Part shown: positions 24,314 to 37,170 of the stretch, one piece after another
How the letters are laid out: every line of letters begins with the position of its first letter
Position numbering within the stretch: the first letter of the stretch is position 1
Made by a program: the position numbers and the translations under genes
The notes under the pieces: model-generated
Databases searched by the model: none
Seen by the model: only the letters and a program-made list of their open reading frames with translations
What the model was told of the DNA's origin: nothing
Assembly (NCBI GenBank): GCA_013420905.1
Contig: JAAXNY010000005.1
Span: 372,001 to 436,000 of the forward strand
Source of the DNA: Collybia mongolica
Taxonomy: Eukaryota > Basidiomycota > Agaricomycetes > Agaricales > Clitocybaceae
DNA: 64,000 bases
Reading direction: 5' to 3'

Positions 24314-26490
24314 TCAGACTCTCCGCTTCTTCGGACCGGACATCTCAGTCTCCCCACTGGCATCTCGCTGCCGCTTCGCCGTCTTTGCCTTCCGTGATGG
24401 ACTCGTCGGAACGAAATTCTTCGCGACGGTAGTGAAGTTATTGTGCATAAACGGCGTAGCCCCCGTGGAGGCAGGAGCACCAAGGTTGAAGCTCGGAACC
24501 CGAGAGGTTGGACGTGGCGTCGAAGGGGCTTCGGTTGCCGGCGGAGTGAGTGCCATAAAATCATCCTGTGGAAAAAACTGAGGTGGGGCGTGTTTGGGCA
24601 TCTCCGTCAGACAAGCCCGGTATCCAGCTTGGACAATACCCATATATTCCACTGCCTTGGTGAAGATGCGAACGAGGAGTTCGGCGTGGTATATTGGCAT
24701 CAGGTTCGAATAATCACCACGACCAGCGTTGTAACTTTCTAAATGAAGCAAGACAGTATTTTAGAATTTGTCAAGGCATAAAGAAGATACGTACGATTTG
24801 GATTCCGTTTGGAATAGAATTTGACAAAATCCAAAGGGTTCTTCTCTTTCATGCCGTAATGCATGAGCGAAAAATCAACGATGACGTCGTTGGGAGTCAG
24901 GGCCTCGACGTCGACCCCTGCATCACAAATTTTCTTCGCTTCGTTCACGATCCGACTAGCGGTCATAAACTCCTTAAAGAATTCGATGAGGGGCCAGTCG
25001 ACCACTTTGTAGTCAACCATCTTGTAGAGATCACGATTACGGATGCGCTCGAATATCGTGCGTGCAGGTGCAAGTTCCTAAGGAGTTTCTTCGAATGAGC
25101 AGACAATAGATTATAATTTTCAGGCAACTGACTGGGTTGGGGTCCGCCTCTATCTCAGTCATAATGTTATCCGTGAGGTGAAGATATCTTTCTGGCTGAG
25201 ATACCCGCTCTGCAATCTTCAGAACAGGATCCGCGGCCAATAGGCCATCTATAATCATATACTCGATAGCCTTAGCTGTAATGAAGACCATCACCGAGTG
25301 CTCGTGATGGGTTACCAAAACACGAACCAGATTTATGGTTATACACAATCTTGTGTAATTTGAACCTCATCGAACAAATATCGTAGATCTGGTTCGCGTC
25401 CTTGATGTCATAGCAAATTTGGTTGTCAAGGACCCGAGCAGATTGAATGATGCTACGCGTATGTTGAGACAGACGGCCTGATTAGAATGATAGAACAGAC
25501 CGAGGGAGAGCGATGCTCATCGGGTCGCCTATCGCCCGTGAGTCGCGCAGAATATAGTCGAACCTGTATATATGTCAGCGAAAAAACGACGAAGCTCCAG
25601 AATCGACCAACTTGTCAACATCGAGTCCATTTCTCTTGTTAGCAACGATATCGAACAGAAACGGCTTTTCGTCTGCACTGAAATAGACATATTAGACGGG
25701 CCAACGCAAATAAATGCGCTATATACCTGCATCGGCTCAGCTCCCCAGCGATCAACGCCTTAATGAAACTCTTGTCCTTGTCCGACAGCGAGATATCATT
25801 GTCCTTGATCATGTACTCAAACATCATTTCCGACCCCTCTTCATGTTTCCACTTCGACCCTTTTCTACATTGGGGTTAGTTGCTCCATTTAGAATTAGGG
25901 ACTGAAATGAAATGAGCTCACAGCGCCTGAGGAATGAACAACCCGTCCCAAACATGGCTCCACGGCCCATGACCCAAGTCATGACATAGCCCCGCAATTT
26001 CCACACATTCAACGTCTCTGTCGGTTATGCCCAACTCAGGCTGGTTCTTCTGCAAATGCGTCGTCATTAGGCGAGCAAGATACGCTACACCTGCGGAAAC
26101 GATCAGAAGAGGCCTGACATTACCCGAAAGAAAAACGGATGTACCAATACAGTGTTCGAACCGGTTATGCGATGCACCGAGCCAAACGTAATACGATGTC
26201 CCGAGTTGTTTAATCGATCGCAGGCGTTGGAATTGTTTCCTGAGTGAAAATCAGTGTGCGTTTTTCCACAAAAACCAGGAAAAAGCCACGTACGTGTCGA
26301 TAAACGACGCGAGTCTCGGTGTAATTGGAACTGAAGATAGTCAGTCTCACCAGCCTGACAACAAGGCAGCCAGGTACCCACTCATAGCGTGTATTGGATC
26401 CTTTACGGTCCGCGAGACGATATTTTCTGCGCTAGCCACATCAGGGAGATCTAGCTCATTGCCCTCCACAAATCCTCGAGCGAGTGCCAT
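24314..26490 (-). CDS. SAMHD1-like HD-domain dNTP triphosphohydrolase
   Basis: Hydrolysis of dNTPs to nucleoside and triphosphate is the known role of this family. First exons are 26490-26382, 26330-26294, 26239-26124, 26090-25922, 25864-25727, 25677-25612 and one from 25563; all phases agree. Motifs in order: VKDPIH near the N-terminus; [28 protein letters not shown] with the first metal His; [15 protein letters not shown], the HD pair; NGLDVDKFDYILRD with the distal Asp; RFKLHK; then [19 protein letters not shown] (25020-24739 frame). A Pro/Thr-rich tail ends in [10 protein letters not shown] and PKKRRV, a monopartite nuclear signal. There is no SAM domain; the HD core starts about 30 residues from the N-terminus. 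A small splice ambiguity remains in the 25.5-25.0 kb exons. All catalytic residues are kept. Confidence 0.93.
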
Positions 26491-28865
26491 CTTAAAGTAA
26501 GTAATGAAGGGAGCGTGAAGGGAAAGGCGTTCATATGTTTGTCTAATTCGGATTAAATAGAAAATTAAGTGTGACGTGACACATCTCCATACTACTTTCA
26601 GTGTGACACGGAGGCTCCAGCATATTAAGCACAAGCATGATGCACCGCCACAAGATCTCTAATTGGATCTCGATCGGATAATGATCTGGCGGAGATCTGG
26701 GAGTACTAATCTTAAGGTCGCATTCCTGTAAACAAGAGAGAAAAAGCAATAAGATAGAATCGAAAGCCCATAACACCTTCTTATACAATAAATACCTCAA
26801 GTCCCGCGGAATCAGCCCAACTTTCAGAAAAAAATAACCAACGTGGTTCAAACGTGTCCAGATTAGTCCTCTCTAACTTCACCTGCGGAGCACAGAAGGA
26901 GAAAATGGCAGCACCCGTGGTCCAATTCGAAGGAGGGGATGTGGAAATGAGGTGAAGGACCCCAAGAGCTTCCCATCTTCTGTAGATCCTCGGATGGGGT
27001 CCGTTTGTGGAATCCTTGGCTTTGGCAGGCGACAATCCTTAGGCGAATAATCCTCCGAGGTATAGGTATCTTCAGGACACTGAGGCAAGTGGCATGACCA
27101 GGCTTCAAGAACGTATCAAACCGGCTGACCCCAAACTCCGGGTACGCAACAGACGTGCCGACAGGTAATGTGAAATAGTCGAAAGATATGGCGAAAAGCA
27201 AAGGGTCGAACACCACACGTCATTCATGCGACGAGAGGCCGCAACGTATGTACCCGCAGGAGGCGACATCCGGAGTGATACAACATTTTAGGAATTCCCA
27301 CCGGGCCTGACACTCTGGGCATCATTTGGAGATAGTGCGGGGCGAAACTTTCGCCGCGAAAGCGGGTCGCGCTGGCAGTTCCTGCCACCATACCATCAAG
27401 CTTGGGAAACCACACGAGCCTGAAGTCAGATTCTGTTACCATATGCGCGATGGAATCAACCCCTGCGAAGAGTTTTACATGAGTCGCGCTTCGCTCGCTA
27501 TTTCAGATTCGTACAATAACTAGACATGAATTCTTTGAATCTGGATTGAGATTTTATTCAACGCACCTGAAAAAAAGTGGCGCTTTCGGCCCATGCTCGC
27601 CCACTACCATAGCGCGTCATTATCGACAGATGGTTCCCTATCCGCATTTTCGGGCCTTCGGGGAGCTTGAGTGTATAGTTCCAAACGGGAGCAGAGAGCA
27701 TACATAGTCTGGTCACTAAATCAGCACGTGAACGCGAGTAAGACAGCGAAACCGAGTAACTCAGCGACCTTGATTTCTGTCAGCGCGAAGCTTCCCCCTA
27801 AGTACACAATCGACCCCATAACCAAAAAAAAAGCCCATCGCCAAGATAACTGAAGAGGATATCGCCTACATAGACTCAACTTTACAAGAGCGGTCTCACA
27901 GTGGGTAAGAATGGAAATATTCTGTTAGATATCTGGTTATGGAACCTGGAACCTGGAAATAAGTTGTCCGCTATACCATCTACCTACACGTCAACCATCA
28001 ACCATACACAAGCTCATGAAGTACCCCAAGAACCACCAGGTAGAGGGCGTCTGCCCATACTTGAAAGCGTCATTCGCGATAGTCAGCAGGATGTGGAGTA
28101 GTTGCTTCTACCCATGGCCAATGGTACCTGATACACCAGGCCCCGAAGCTACAGACGCACACCCGCCCTTCAAACAGCGCGCACGAAATATACGTTCGGA
28201 GAGTCTGAGGAAGAGGCTCATATTAAACCGTGTTCAGTAGCCCTTCCAACGCCATTAAATGTGCGCGGTGGCGGGCTATGAGACACAGAGAGGCCGGATA
28301 TTGCGAGAATCTGGATCGATGCTTCCGCTTCATAATTAGCGGAACAGTGACGAGTCTACTGCAAAAGTGCCATGTCGACCTGGTTGATGTCGTTTTCGGA
28401 ATGACCCAATAATTGACATCGAGTTACACCGTGACTTGCTAATTTTTCTCAACAGTTCAGGTCGTGAAAAAACGTCCGTTCCGAATCCCGACGGAAATAA
28501 TACTCCAGGCCCACAAAACCCTCAGCCTGCTCAACCACAAACACCCATAAAAACACACACACACACAGTACAAAAAACACCCCTCCTACAACAACCCAAC
28601 CCAGTCCATATACAAAACACTACATTTACAACAAGTAGATTACATAAATACATTCAAAAAAAAAAGATACATCGCTCCGTCTGTTACAAATAGTCCCATG
28701 ATCAATATACAACGAAATTTGGGGCGGAGCGAAGGGCCGGATAGATGGATCGCGTTGGGGTATATAGAGAGCAGACACAGTAAGAATAAAAAAAATACTT
28801 TAGAGAACCAATGACGCAGTCTTTCAAGGAGCGTTGAGATAAGGGTGTGTGTGTATATGTCGGCG
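26491..28865. other. Stretch with no resolved gene
   Basis: Minus-strand frames at 26781-27216 and 27224-27442 are open for 70-117 codons in overlapping frames, so at most one is coding; none has recognised motifs. Plus-strand frames at 27671-28240 are Lys/Asn-rich and short. A CA dinucleotide run lies near 28555-28568. Could contain a gene with many small exons, or relics. Confidence 0.3.
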
Positions 28866-30199
28866 TCAGGTCATCGTTATCGAATCATTCACCCCCGGGT
28901 CCCCCAGGAAATCGAACTCATCCGGGGTATCTTCCGACAACTCATCCAGTTGGGACTACGAACAATCACAATCAGATTCCCTACCCAAACCAAAGAAATC
29001 ACGGAGAACTAACCGTTTCGATATCCACATTCCCCAATGCATTTTCGTTTGCCAGTCGGAACCTCTGGGCCTTCGCAAGGACTAACAATCCAACCATTCA
29101 GTGAATAAAGACTCCAACGACGCAAGTCCAACATACCTTGAGCAACTTTTGCCTCAAACTCCTGACGCAATCGGGTCCGAGTCCTTTCCTCAGCCTATTC
29201 AAAAAAAACCCAAACGATACCATGAGCCTATCAGCAATGAAGCAATAATCACAAAAAAAACACGCTCACATCCTCCAACTCCCGCAGCAGCATCTGGTTC
29301 TCCCCATGCAACTTCAGCCTAAGCGCCCTCGCCGTGCTCCACTCCTGGCTCAACCACACAATCCGCGCATCCTTCACCTCCCGTTCCCGCAACAGCGCAG
29401 CATTCTCCTTCCGCAACGCGCGATCCCGCTTCTCCAGCTTCTCCCTCTCCACAATAAACCCCCGTATCTCCACAACGTACTTCCCCGCGTCCTTCCGGAG
29501 GGTATCGTTCTCGGCGCGGTATCCTTCCAACTGGGCTTTGACTTGCTGGAGTTCTTGGTACACCTCGTCACGCCGTCCTATCTCTCTGGCCAAGTCCTGC
29601 TTGTGTTCCTCCAGTTGTGGTTGTAACTGCTCATGCACGCTATTCCTTGCCTCGTCCCAGATCCGCTCAAGATAGTTTTTGAGTGGAGCCAAAACCACCT
29701 CGGCATTGGGAGGCGGGATATTCCTGGGTCCACCTTGTAAGGGCGGAAATGGCAGCTGATCACGTCGAGCCAATACTGACTGACTGGCGAGGGATTCTCT
29801 CTGCGAACGAGGGACTTGCGGGAACGGGGAGGGGGATGGTTTGGGTATTAAATTCTCAAAGTGGGATAACGATTGCTCGTTGAGCGCATGCTGCCGCTCC
29901 GAGGAGTAGGACAGGGGAGCATGGCGCTGTGGTTGCTGTGGGTAGCTGCTCAAATGACGGGTATGGTGAGCGTCCGGAGCAGAGTTGGAGGGGCCAGCAT
30001 TGACAAACAGGGTGGAGCCCGAGGATGGGGCGCGGTACCAATTGGCGTTCTGACTCGTAGCCGGCAGAGATTGGGAAATGGAGAAATCTTGGTATGGCCG
30101 CTTTCGCGACTGGCTCGCCGCTGCGTAACCCAAATTCATTGTATATGTGCTGAATGGTTTGTCATCATCGGACGCTAGTGCATATCGATTGGTGTTCAT
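28866..30199 (-). CDS. Coiled-coil protein, 381 aa
   Basis: Four exons (30199-29270, 29194-29137, 29081-29014, 28955-28866) give 1146 nt, 381 aa with all phases matching. Residues 1-165 are low-complexity (Ser/Pro/Gln-rich, disordered). Residues about 170-350 form a long heptad-like helix (LEEHKQDLAREIGRRDEVY, QQVKAQLEGYRAENDTLRKD, EREKLEKRDRALRKENA) that continues through exon 2 (RTRLRQEFEAKVAQ) and exon 3. The tail is acidic (LDELSEDTPDEFDFLGD). A dimerising scaffold is likely; no named domain or partner is seen. It has a similar disordered-plus-coil layout to its neighbour at 30841-32265, whose start lies on the same strand. Confidence 0.85.
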
Positions 30200-30840
30200 A
30201 GTAGTCGACGTTGCCGGCGGAATCCTGGAGGGCGGGTCATGGGGGTGTTAACACCACCTACACCGGGTGAGAATTTCCACCACGACTCACATCAAGCCCA
30301 GCCAACTCTAGAGTCCAGACTTCAACAACTAGTATACTTGATTACCAGCCGTCAAAGCAGACCATGATGCGTATTTCGTCGACGTCCGTGAGTGCGATGA
30401 AGACGATTTTGGGAACGGAGGGCTGTTTTCGTCGATCGCGGACCGATCACATGTTCTTCGAACTTGGGTACGTTTCTCTCCATCCGAGTTGTCAACAACA
30501 ACCACGCCCGACTCCAACCCCTCACACAAGAACGTGACCCCATTTTACTCACCAAATCCTCTCTCCTACGACCACCAGGCAGAGTTCGAAAGAAAAAAAG
30601 CTTGTATAAGGCATAATTTCAGGCATACAACAAAAACAATCAGCATAGTAGGTCGCATAAGGCATCACAAATCCGGATATCTTCAAGTCGTGTATCTTCA
30701 TAATATGGAACGGGGCGCGTGGTTAGATATACAAATGCAGAGGAGAAAATAGCGCGCAGACAATAATGTAACAGTACATAACCAGAAGAAAAAAAAAGCA
30801 AATGCCATCATACAAAATACAAAAAAAAACACACCAAACC

Positions 30841-32265
30841 CTATCTCATAGAAAGCCGCCTCCGCAGCTCATACACCTCCGCAGGGTGCAACCGCGCAAC
30901 ATCCGCACACTCCCCCAGGTGCTCCCCCACACAATGGTCACGCAGAGTATCCCACGCACAATCAGTAGAAAACGACGTGACCGACGGCGCCGCATCACAC
31001 GGGCCCACCTGCACCTTGCTCGCCGCCAGCCTAACAAAACGCGAAAAAAAAAAAAAAAAGAGAAACAAGGGTTCCAGTCAGCCAAGGCTCTACCCCCAAA
31101 AGTCCCCCGAGCGTACTCACATGCAGACTCGACACACGAGCTTCCCGTTCGTCGGCAGGTACATCAGGTCGACGTGGCTCAGCTCGATGGTGGGCGAGCG
31201 CCATTCGGCGGTGCTGGGGTGCTGGGAGGGCGAGCCGCTGGTCGATCGGGGCTTGCGTTTGGGTGTCACGTTGGTCTCAAGCTTGGGCTGCGACTCCGTA
31301 GCGTCAACCTCACTCTCAAGCTCCATATCACATTCACCCAGCCCTCCACCTTCCAACATAGCCAGCCGGATGGGCGTTATGGGTGGATCTTCGCTTCGCC
31401 GGCGCTTGATAGCACGTTCCGTCGGTATTAGTCGATCACCGTGTGGATTCTCAGTCACAGTGATGTCGAACGCAGTAAAGTCGCGTTTGGAGGACGAGGA
31501 AGGAAGTACTGCGTCCGCACTCCAGCTCCTTTTGTGCGACGACGTAGGTGATGGCAGAGGTGCGGCGACGACCGCAGTCGGGGATGGGTACGGCAATAGA
31601 TAGTAGCTCAAATCGTCCTCGGGGTCAGACGCAACAGCCGTCGATGACGGCGTCGACTCCCGAGAAGGGGCCGACCGAAAGCTCTCAGAAACGGCCTTGC
31701 CATCACCCCCGCCCTCGCCTCCACCCGCGTCCTTGGTCTGATCCTCCGCACCGGCAGGCCGCACGAGGAGCGCCTCCCGTTCGCCAATCAGCGCGCGCAC
31801 CCGCTCCCTCGCGATATCCCGCTCCTGCTTGAACGTGACGCAGTGGGCGCGCCACTTCTCCCTGTCCTGCCGCTCTTTCAGGATCACGCGCGTGCATATG
31901 GTGCGCAGGTTCGACAGCTCGGCGGCGCAGCGGTCGGCGTAGGTGCGGAAGGCGGCGTCGAGGAAGGTGATGCTGGGGATGTTGAGAGATGGGTGGGGGG
32001 CAGTGGGTGGAGGGGGTTGGGCCTGGGTGCGGGAGGTGGATGGAAGATTGGGCGGTGCTGATTGGGGTGGGACTCCCCGCGCGGATCGTGATCCTTGAGG
32101 GGCTGGAGTGTGAAGGCAGTCGGGTGCGCAGGTAGTGTCGAATTGGGCCCTCACTGCTGCCATCATCGCAGGCGTCAGGCGCTGTTGAGGTATCGCCCTC
32201 GTGGCGCCTGGTTTCGTGGGTGCAGCATGGCGAGGCTGCGTCTGTGGTACAAAAACGACCCTCAT
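30841..32265 (-). CDS. Coil plus C-terminal Cys/His finger-like protein, 444 aa
   Basis: Two exons, 32265-31121 and 31030-30841, total 1335 nt, 444 aa. N-terminal part is Pro/Ala-rich; residues about 105-165 look helical (CAAELSNLRTICTRVILKE, QDREKWRAHCVTFKQERD), followed by a disordered Ser/Thr/acidic region with RAIKRRRSEDPP, a likely nuclear signal. The C-terminus joins VCRVC in exon 1 to exon 2's WDTLRDHCVGEHLGEC and ends VYELRRRL; spacing Cys-x2-Cys then His/Cys-x-His suggests a C2H2-like zinc site split by the intron. I know of similar uncharacterised proteins in Agaricomycetes but no established function. Confidence 0.85.
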
Positions 32266-32299
32266 GAGTGCTTATCTGTAATCAAGAAGAGAGAGATAC

Positions 32300-34890
32300 A
32301 TACATGGCAATTAGACGTCGGTCGCGGACCTTCGTGGATATTGGTCAAGTTCATAATTGAAAGCGGGGTGAAAAGATATGTGAAGGCGAAATGAGTTATC
32401 AGCCTGAACCAGCAGCGTGCGATGCACGGCTGGACCCACGACCGCCAGCTTTAGTAGCAGCTCGTGCATAATTAACCTGCCAAGACAGCTGGGGCGCAAA
32501 GACAAAAGAGACAATAAGAGATGTCCGGATCGGGCCAGGAACCCTGCGGTTCTGCGATCGTGAAGACAAAAAAGAAATGCTTCCGCAGGTTTGTATCCAG
32601 GAGTCTGGCGAATGCAATGAAGTAGGGGAGGCGTCTGGTCAGGGTTTTGTTTTTGTGTTTGGTGGTGGGGTGGTGAGAGGCCAGGGTTTTCGGCTACTAA
32701 ATCCGGTAGGTCCGGTGAATTCGACAAAGTTCGTGCGTTGCCTCTGTCGAGAACAAAAAGACAATAGAGGAGGGTTGTGTATGGGCAGGACTCGATGGTT
32801 AGTGTATCACCCATATGTGATAACGGAAGCTCGACGGGACATATTATGAAAAATCGATTTTGGAAATCTGAGGAAACGCCAGGGTAAATCGGTAACATTT
32901 ATAAATTATTATAACGTCCAACAGGCTAGACTTATATATGTATTACCCATTTTTTAATGACGTCTCCTGCAGGCTGCTGGCCGCTTTTGTCACTAGCGCA
33001 TTATGCACACAAGGCCGAACACCAAACCCTGGGTAACATCTACAACAACGACATTGATCCTTCTCTGACTCGAGTTCGTATACCGCACGGTGGACATGAC
33101 CACTTACAGGATTACCTCCGCTGTCCGGAACCTCAGAGGTCGTGGAATAATTCGGTGACTCGATGTATATTCAACATTCAGTGCTTAGCCCCACCCGTTG
33201 CACAATTGGACGTTAGAGGGTCGACAGCGTACCAACGACAGCCAACTACCACATCAACAGCGGTTGTACCTTTCTCCACTCGAAGCCAATGAACTACTTT
33301 TGATCCTTGTCCAAGCATCCTGCCACGAGCTTTTCCTCAATGAAAATAGCACGTCACTGCGTTCGATTCCCTTTCACGACTCTGACCAAGCGACTGAAAC
33401 TCCCATACCCGCCTTTTGCGCGTCCAGACGCGTCTTCCCAGGTTATTGTGCCTCAACCCATTGTCGGTACAATATCCTTCAACGTCCCGGGTCCCGCCTC
33501 TCGATGCCACTCTCGATACGTGCATATATCAGACATAGCCCACTGAACAAGAAGCATCGTACACGCGCAGAATGTCGAGGGAAAGGCCCAGGGAGGGGTG
33601 CAGGTTCGAGTGGAAGCAGGACATCGCAAGGGAGAGGGCCATCTCCCCCGTTCGCCCCCTCTTGCGATTCGACGTTACTATCCGCTATCTGGCTAATGAG
33701 AAGCAGCAGGTCCATGTATTGCCCAACCAGGAACTAATGAGGACCCTCAACACGACGACCAGCCGTTTACGCATTTCACTGGGCCCCTTCGAACCTTTTT
33801 TCCATCACAATACTTCTCACCAATATTGAACCGCTTAAGTAGTGTGCTGCGGGGAAGAGCCAGTCAAGAAGAATCAGTAGCTTATTCCTGCTTTGACGTT
33901 GAACGGAGAGTCGTCTCTGTTCGGAGTATATTCAGATGGACGAGTACTTAGGACGCTCGTGAACTATACGGCTTGTATAGGCCTCGGCAGAGTCCGAGAG
34001 GAGTTGGAGTTACGGTATATCTTGAGGTCGCGTTGAGTACATGATTGTGCGTGAGCGCTTTTGAGCAACGACTTGGATGATCATCTGCCCGTGTTTGGCT
34101 CGCCGCGCGATGCAGTCAAGACTCCCATGACCGTGACGGCGCCAATCTCCCCGCGCTTAATAGCATTCTTCTTGATGTACGGGGCTGTGCATTGGCCTAC
34201 GTTCATGAACACTATCACACGTCGTGCGAGTTGGAGATTCCCAAGTTACCATCAGCCTTCACTCTTCCCTCGATTTGCATCTCCTCCATGTCTTCCGACG
34301 TTGTAGATTCTAGCGATTATGTAGGGCTAGGCATCTTAGGTTATCAACACACTGGTTTTTCCGTTGTCGCTCACCCCTCGCTCACCTTGATGTAGATATC
34401 ACTTTGAAATCAGATAAGCCGCTCAAGTCAGCGAAGGTCAAGATCTCGACCGCCGGCGGATATGTCTTATATAGAGAAAAGAAGGCCCCTGATGCTCGTG
34501 AAGTAACGTTTCGCGCGCCAAGGTTGAATCCTTTTGCAAGACTGGCACATTCCCTGTCACTGATGGCTTTCTGCAGTGAACTATCTCTAGTCGCTGGTTT
34601 GACCCTGCGAGTAACGTATTCTCATTCACTCACGATCGACTCTCCCATCGGTATTTCCGGCGAAGACCTGTTAAGCGCATACAACCCGGATGGAGGAAAT
34701 AACCAAGGTTCGTCTGCCCTTTTTGTATATGGTGTAATGTAATTCGGTGCTTGGCAGTTTGGAAGAAATCTTATGGAAAATTGGAGGTACTCGTAGCATT
34801 AGAGGTATCATCATTTCTTCGATCTGCCCCCTGCATTGATCCTGACGGTGACAACACAGGACCGTCTGCATCCAACAACAGAAAGGATTC
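32300..34890. other. Stretch with no resolved gene
   Basis: Frames up to 195 codons occur (32311-32898 minus) but in low-quality overlapping sets, without recognised motifs or convincing exon partners. May hold relics and the 5' end of the GTPase gene that follows. Confidence 0.3.
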
Positions 34891-36988
34891 TTGATATTTG
34901 TCCCAGGTAAGGTACTCTCATCCTTGCATCCCGATGCTGGCACTGGATACTCGACCTCCAGATTTCGGATCCTCGTCATTGGAAAGGTCATTCGTGTACG
35001 CCTTATGCGCAAATCTACCATTTCTCATCCTGTATCTAGTCCGGTGTTGGAAAGTCGTCGCTCATCAACAAAGCCTTTGGTGTCACTGATGCAGTACGTC
35101 AAGCCTGTTATCTCCGACTCCCCGTTCACAAAATCAACTAATCACGTAAATATCATAGAAAGAGTCCATTGTTCTGCCTGGGGACGCCGACATTGATCAG
35201 GAGATTCTGATCAAAGGCAATTCCAAGTTTGTACTGCACGACAGCCTTGGTTTTGAGCAGGGTGAAAACAAACACTTCAAAATTGTTCAAGAATTTATCA
35301 GGCGTCGTGAAAAGGAACCCGAGATAAAGAACAAGCTTCACGCTGTGTGGTAAGCCCTTAAACTCCATCTGATCGTCTTTCTTCTTAGTCTATTTCTAGG
35401 TTATGCCTCCAGAGTCCCGCTCTGAATGGTCGCTTCACCGAAACGGGTGCCGAAAACTTTCTGAAATTGAAGGCAGAGGGGAAACTCGGTGATGGCAAGT
35501 AATCTCAAGGTTACTGCTCCATACGTCTTCTGAGTTCCCCGTTCATAGTCCCCATCATCGTGGTATTCACAAAGTATGACAGAGTCGTAGATGCGAAAAG
35601 AATGGAGATGGTCAAAGCAAAACGACCGTCGACGATTGAGGAAGCCACGAGAAATGCCAATGATAAGCTGCAACAGGATTGCATCACGCCTCTCAAGAAT
35701 GCTATACAGGGAGATATGCCCTATGTTTTGACCTCGAGTATGTGTTGATCGTCAATCACTGACCTACCATTGTTGTTTCATCTGCTCACATGTTATGTAT
35801 ATAGCACGCTCTACGTATACCCAAACTCTGAGCGAACTGATCAGAATCACCTATGAAAATGTTGAGAAATATATTTCGGAGGCCGCCATCGTCACCGGAA
35901 TGTCGCAGAGAATCAACGCACAGGTGAAGATCCGTGCTTCTATCGAGTGAGGTTTACAGTGGTCGGATGATGACTTTTATCTCACAAATTGTCATCATAG
36001 GGTCGGAAAACGCAGTAAGTGCCTCAGGCTCTCCTCCCAAAGGTTTTGTGTTTGATGTGACTATAGAACATTGGAGGAGGCTAACATCAAATGCGACAAT
36101 GCGAGGAACGTTAGGAGATTTCCTGGATGTACTTCACCACGACATTGTGAGGGTATGGAACATGGATGATCATGAAAACGTACGACTTTTCATCAATCTT
36201 TTGACTTCATTATTTGAAAGAAATTTTTGGCAGTTTCTATGCTCACCCGAATTCAAAAAATACATGTCAAATTCGGTCGATTTAGAGACGCCCAATGCGG
36301 ACACTATTTCGTATTTGATGTTTTTTAACCATCACCTCTCTATTTTCTGATTCTTTGCTGTTCCAGCATTATTCCCGTGACGATATGTGATGCGATCGCG
36401 CGTATTGTCGAGGTACTCTCAGGGCCTGCAGGGCCAATCATAGTCCCGGTCATTATGTTGGGGCTCAATTGGGTCAATGACCGGTACCGCAAAACGTATG
36501 TTATCCGGTCTCCTTCTAGAACTCCCAATTCACGTTATTCCAGACACACCAACTTACGGCGAATCATCATCTACATCGTCAACCTCACGATCGTGATGCA
36601 AAACCTGTTCTGGATCCAGAGCATACTGGCGACGAAACCCCGCCCCGAGGGCAACAGCAGAATTTCGGATCGAGTCGTGGTCCCGATCAAACGTCGTTAT
36701 ATCAATCTAGCGTTCAACTTATACATCACCGCTGCCGACCGTGACAAGCTCTTGGATCAGATCCACGACTACACCAAGAAGGTGGGCTTTGTTTTCCAGG
36801 CTGTCCCTTGGTTGGACAAACATGATGAGACAATCAATAAAATCATTGGTCTGATCGCTTCCTCCACCATCAAAAACTCGGATGCGTTCACACAGCGAAA
36901 TGGTGTTGAGTTCGATGGGTCGTGGGAGGGAGATGAGGATGAGGATTGGGTTGTGAATTCTAGTGGGCCCGGTCCGGAAAAAATGTAG
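34891..36988 (+). CDS. P-loop GTPase with C-terminal membrane-associated region (copy 1)
   Basis: G-domain protein of the TRAFAC/Era-like type common in Agaricomycetes. The frame RFRILVIGK at 34960-34986 is split by a 53-nt intron (34987-35039) and resumes as SGVGKSSLINKAFGVTDA, so G1 is GKSGVGKS. G3 is KFVLHDSLGFEQGE (about 35230), with DSLG in place of DxxG; G4 is VVFTKYDRV (about 35560). Later exons read KHWRRLTSNA and DFLDVLHHDIVRVWNMDD, then a C-terminal exon (36377-36988) with IARIVEVLSGPAGPIIVPV and hydrophobic stretches, ending EEDWVV-type acidic residues. Several exon joins keep frame exactly. The 5' start is not found: no ATG lies in frame with the P-loop exon before a stop, so an upstream exon is needed. 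Role unknown. Confidence 0.8.
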
Positions 36989-37170
36989 TTTATGTAGTTG
37001 CCATGTAGATAGATGGAAGAAGCGACACCCCTTCCATCTCCGACGCGTAGACCACAGAATGATAATTATTGGTTGCCGATTTCTCGACTTTGATACAGGT
37101 CAACTTAAAATAGGAAATATGATGTATGCTATACCAAAACGATGAAAATCTTCCCTTCGAGTTGCATCAA

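Noticed and set aside
26781..27442. Minus-strand frames considered as a cytochrome or terpene enzyme relic
   Set aside because: No haem-binding, metal-binding or substrate motif could be found in any frame.
30802..31603. Two plus-strand frames over 200 codons
   Set aside because: Antisense to the 444-aa gene and its intron; Arg-rich low complexity.
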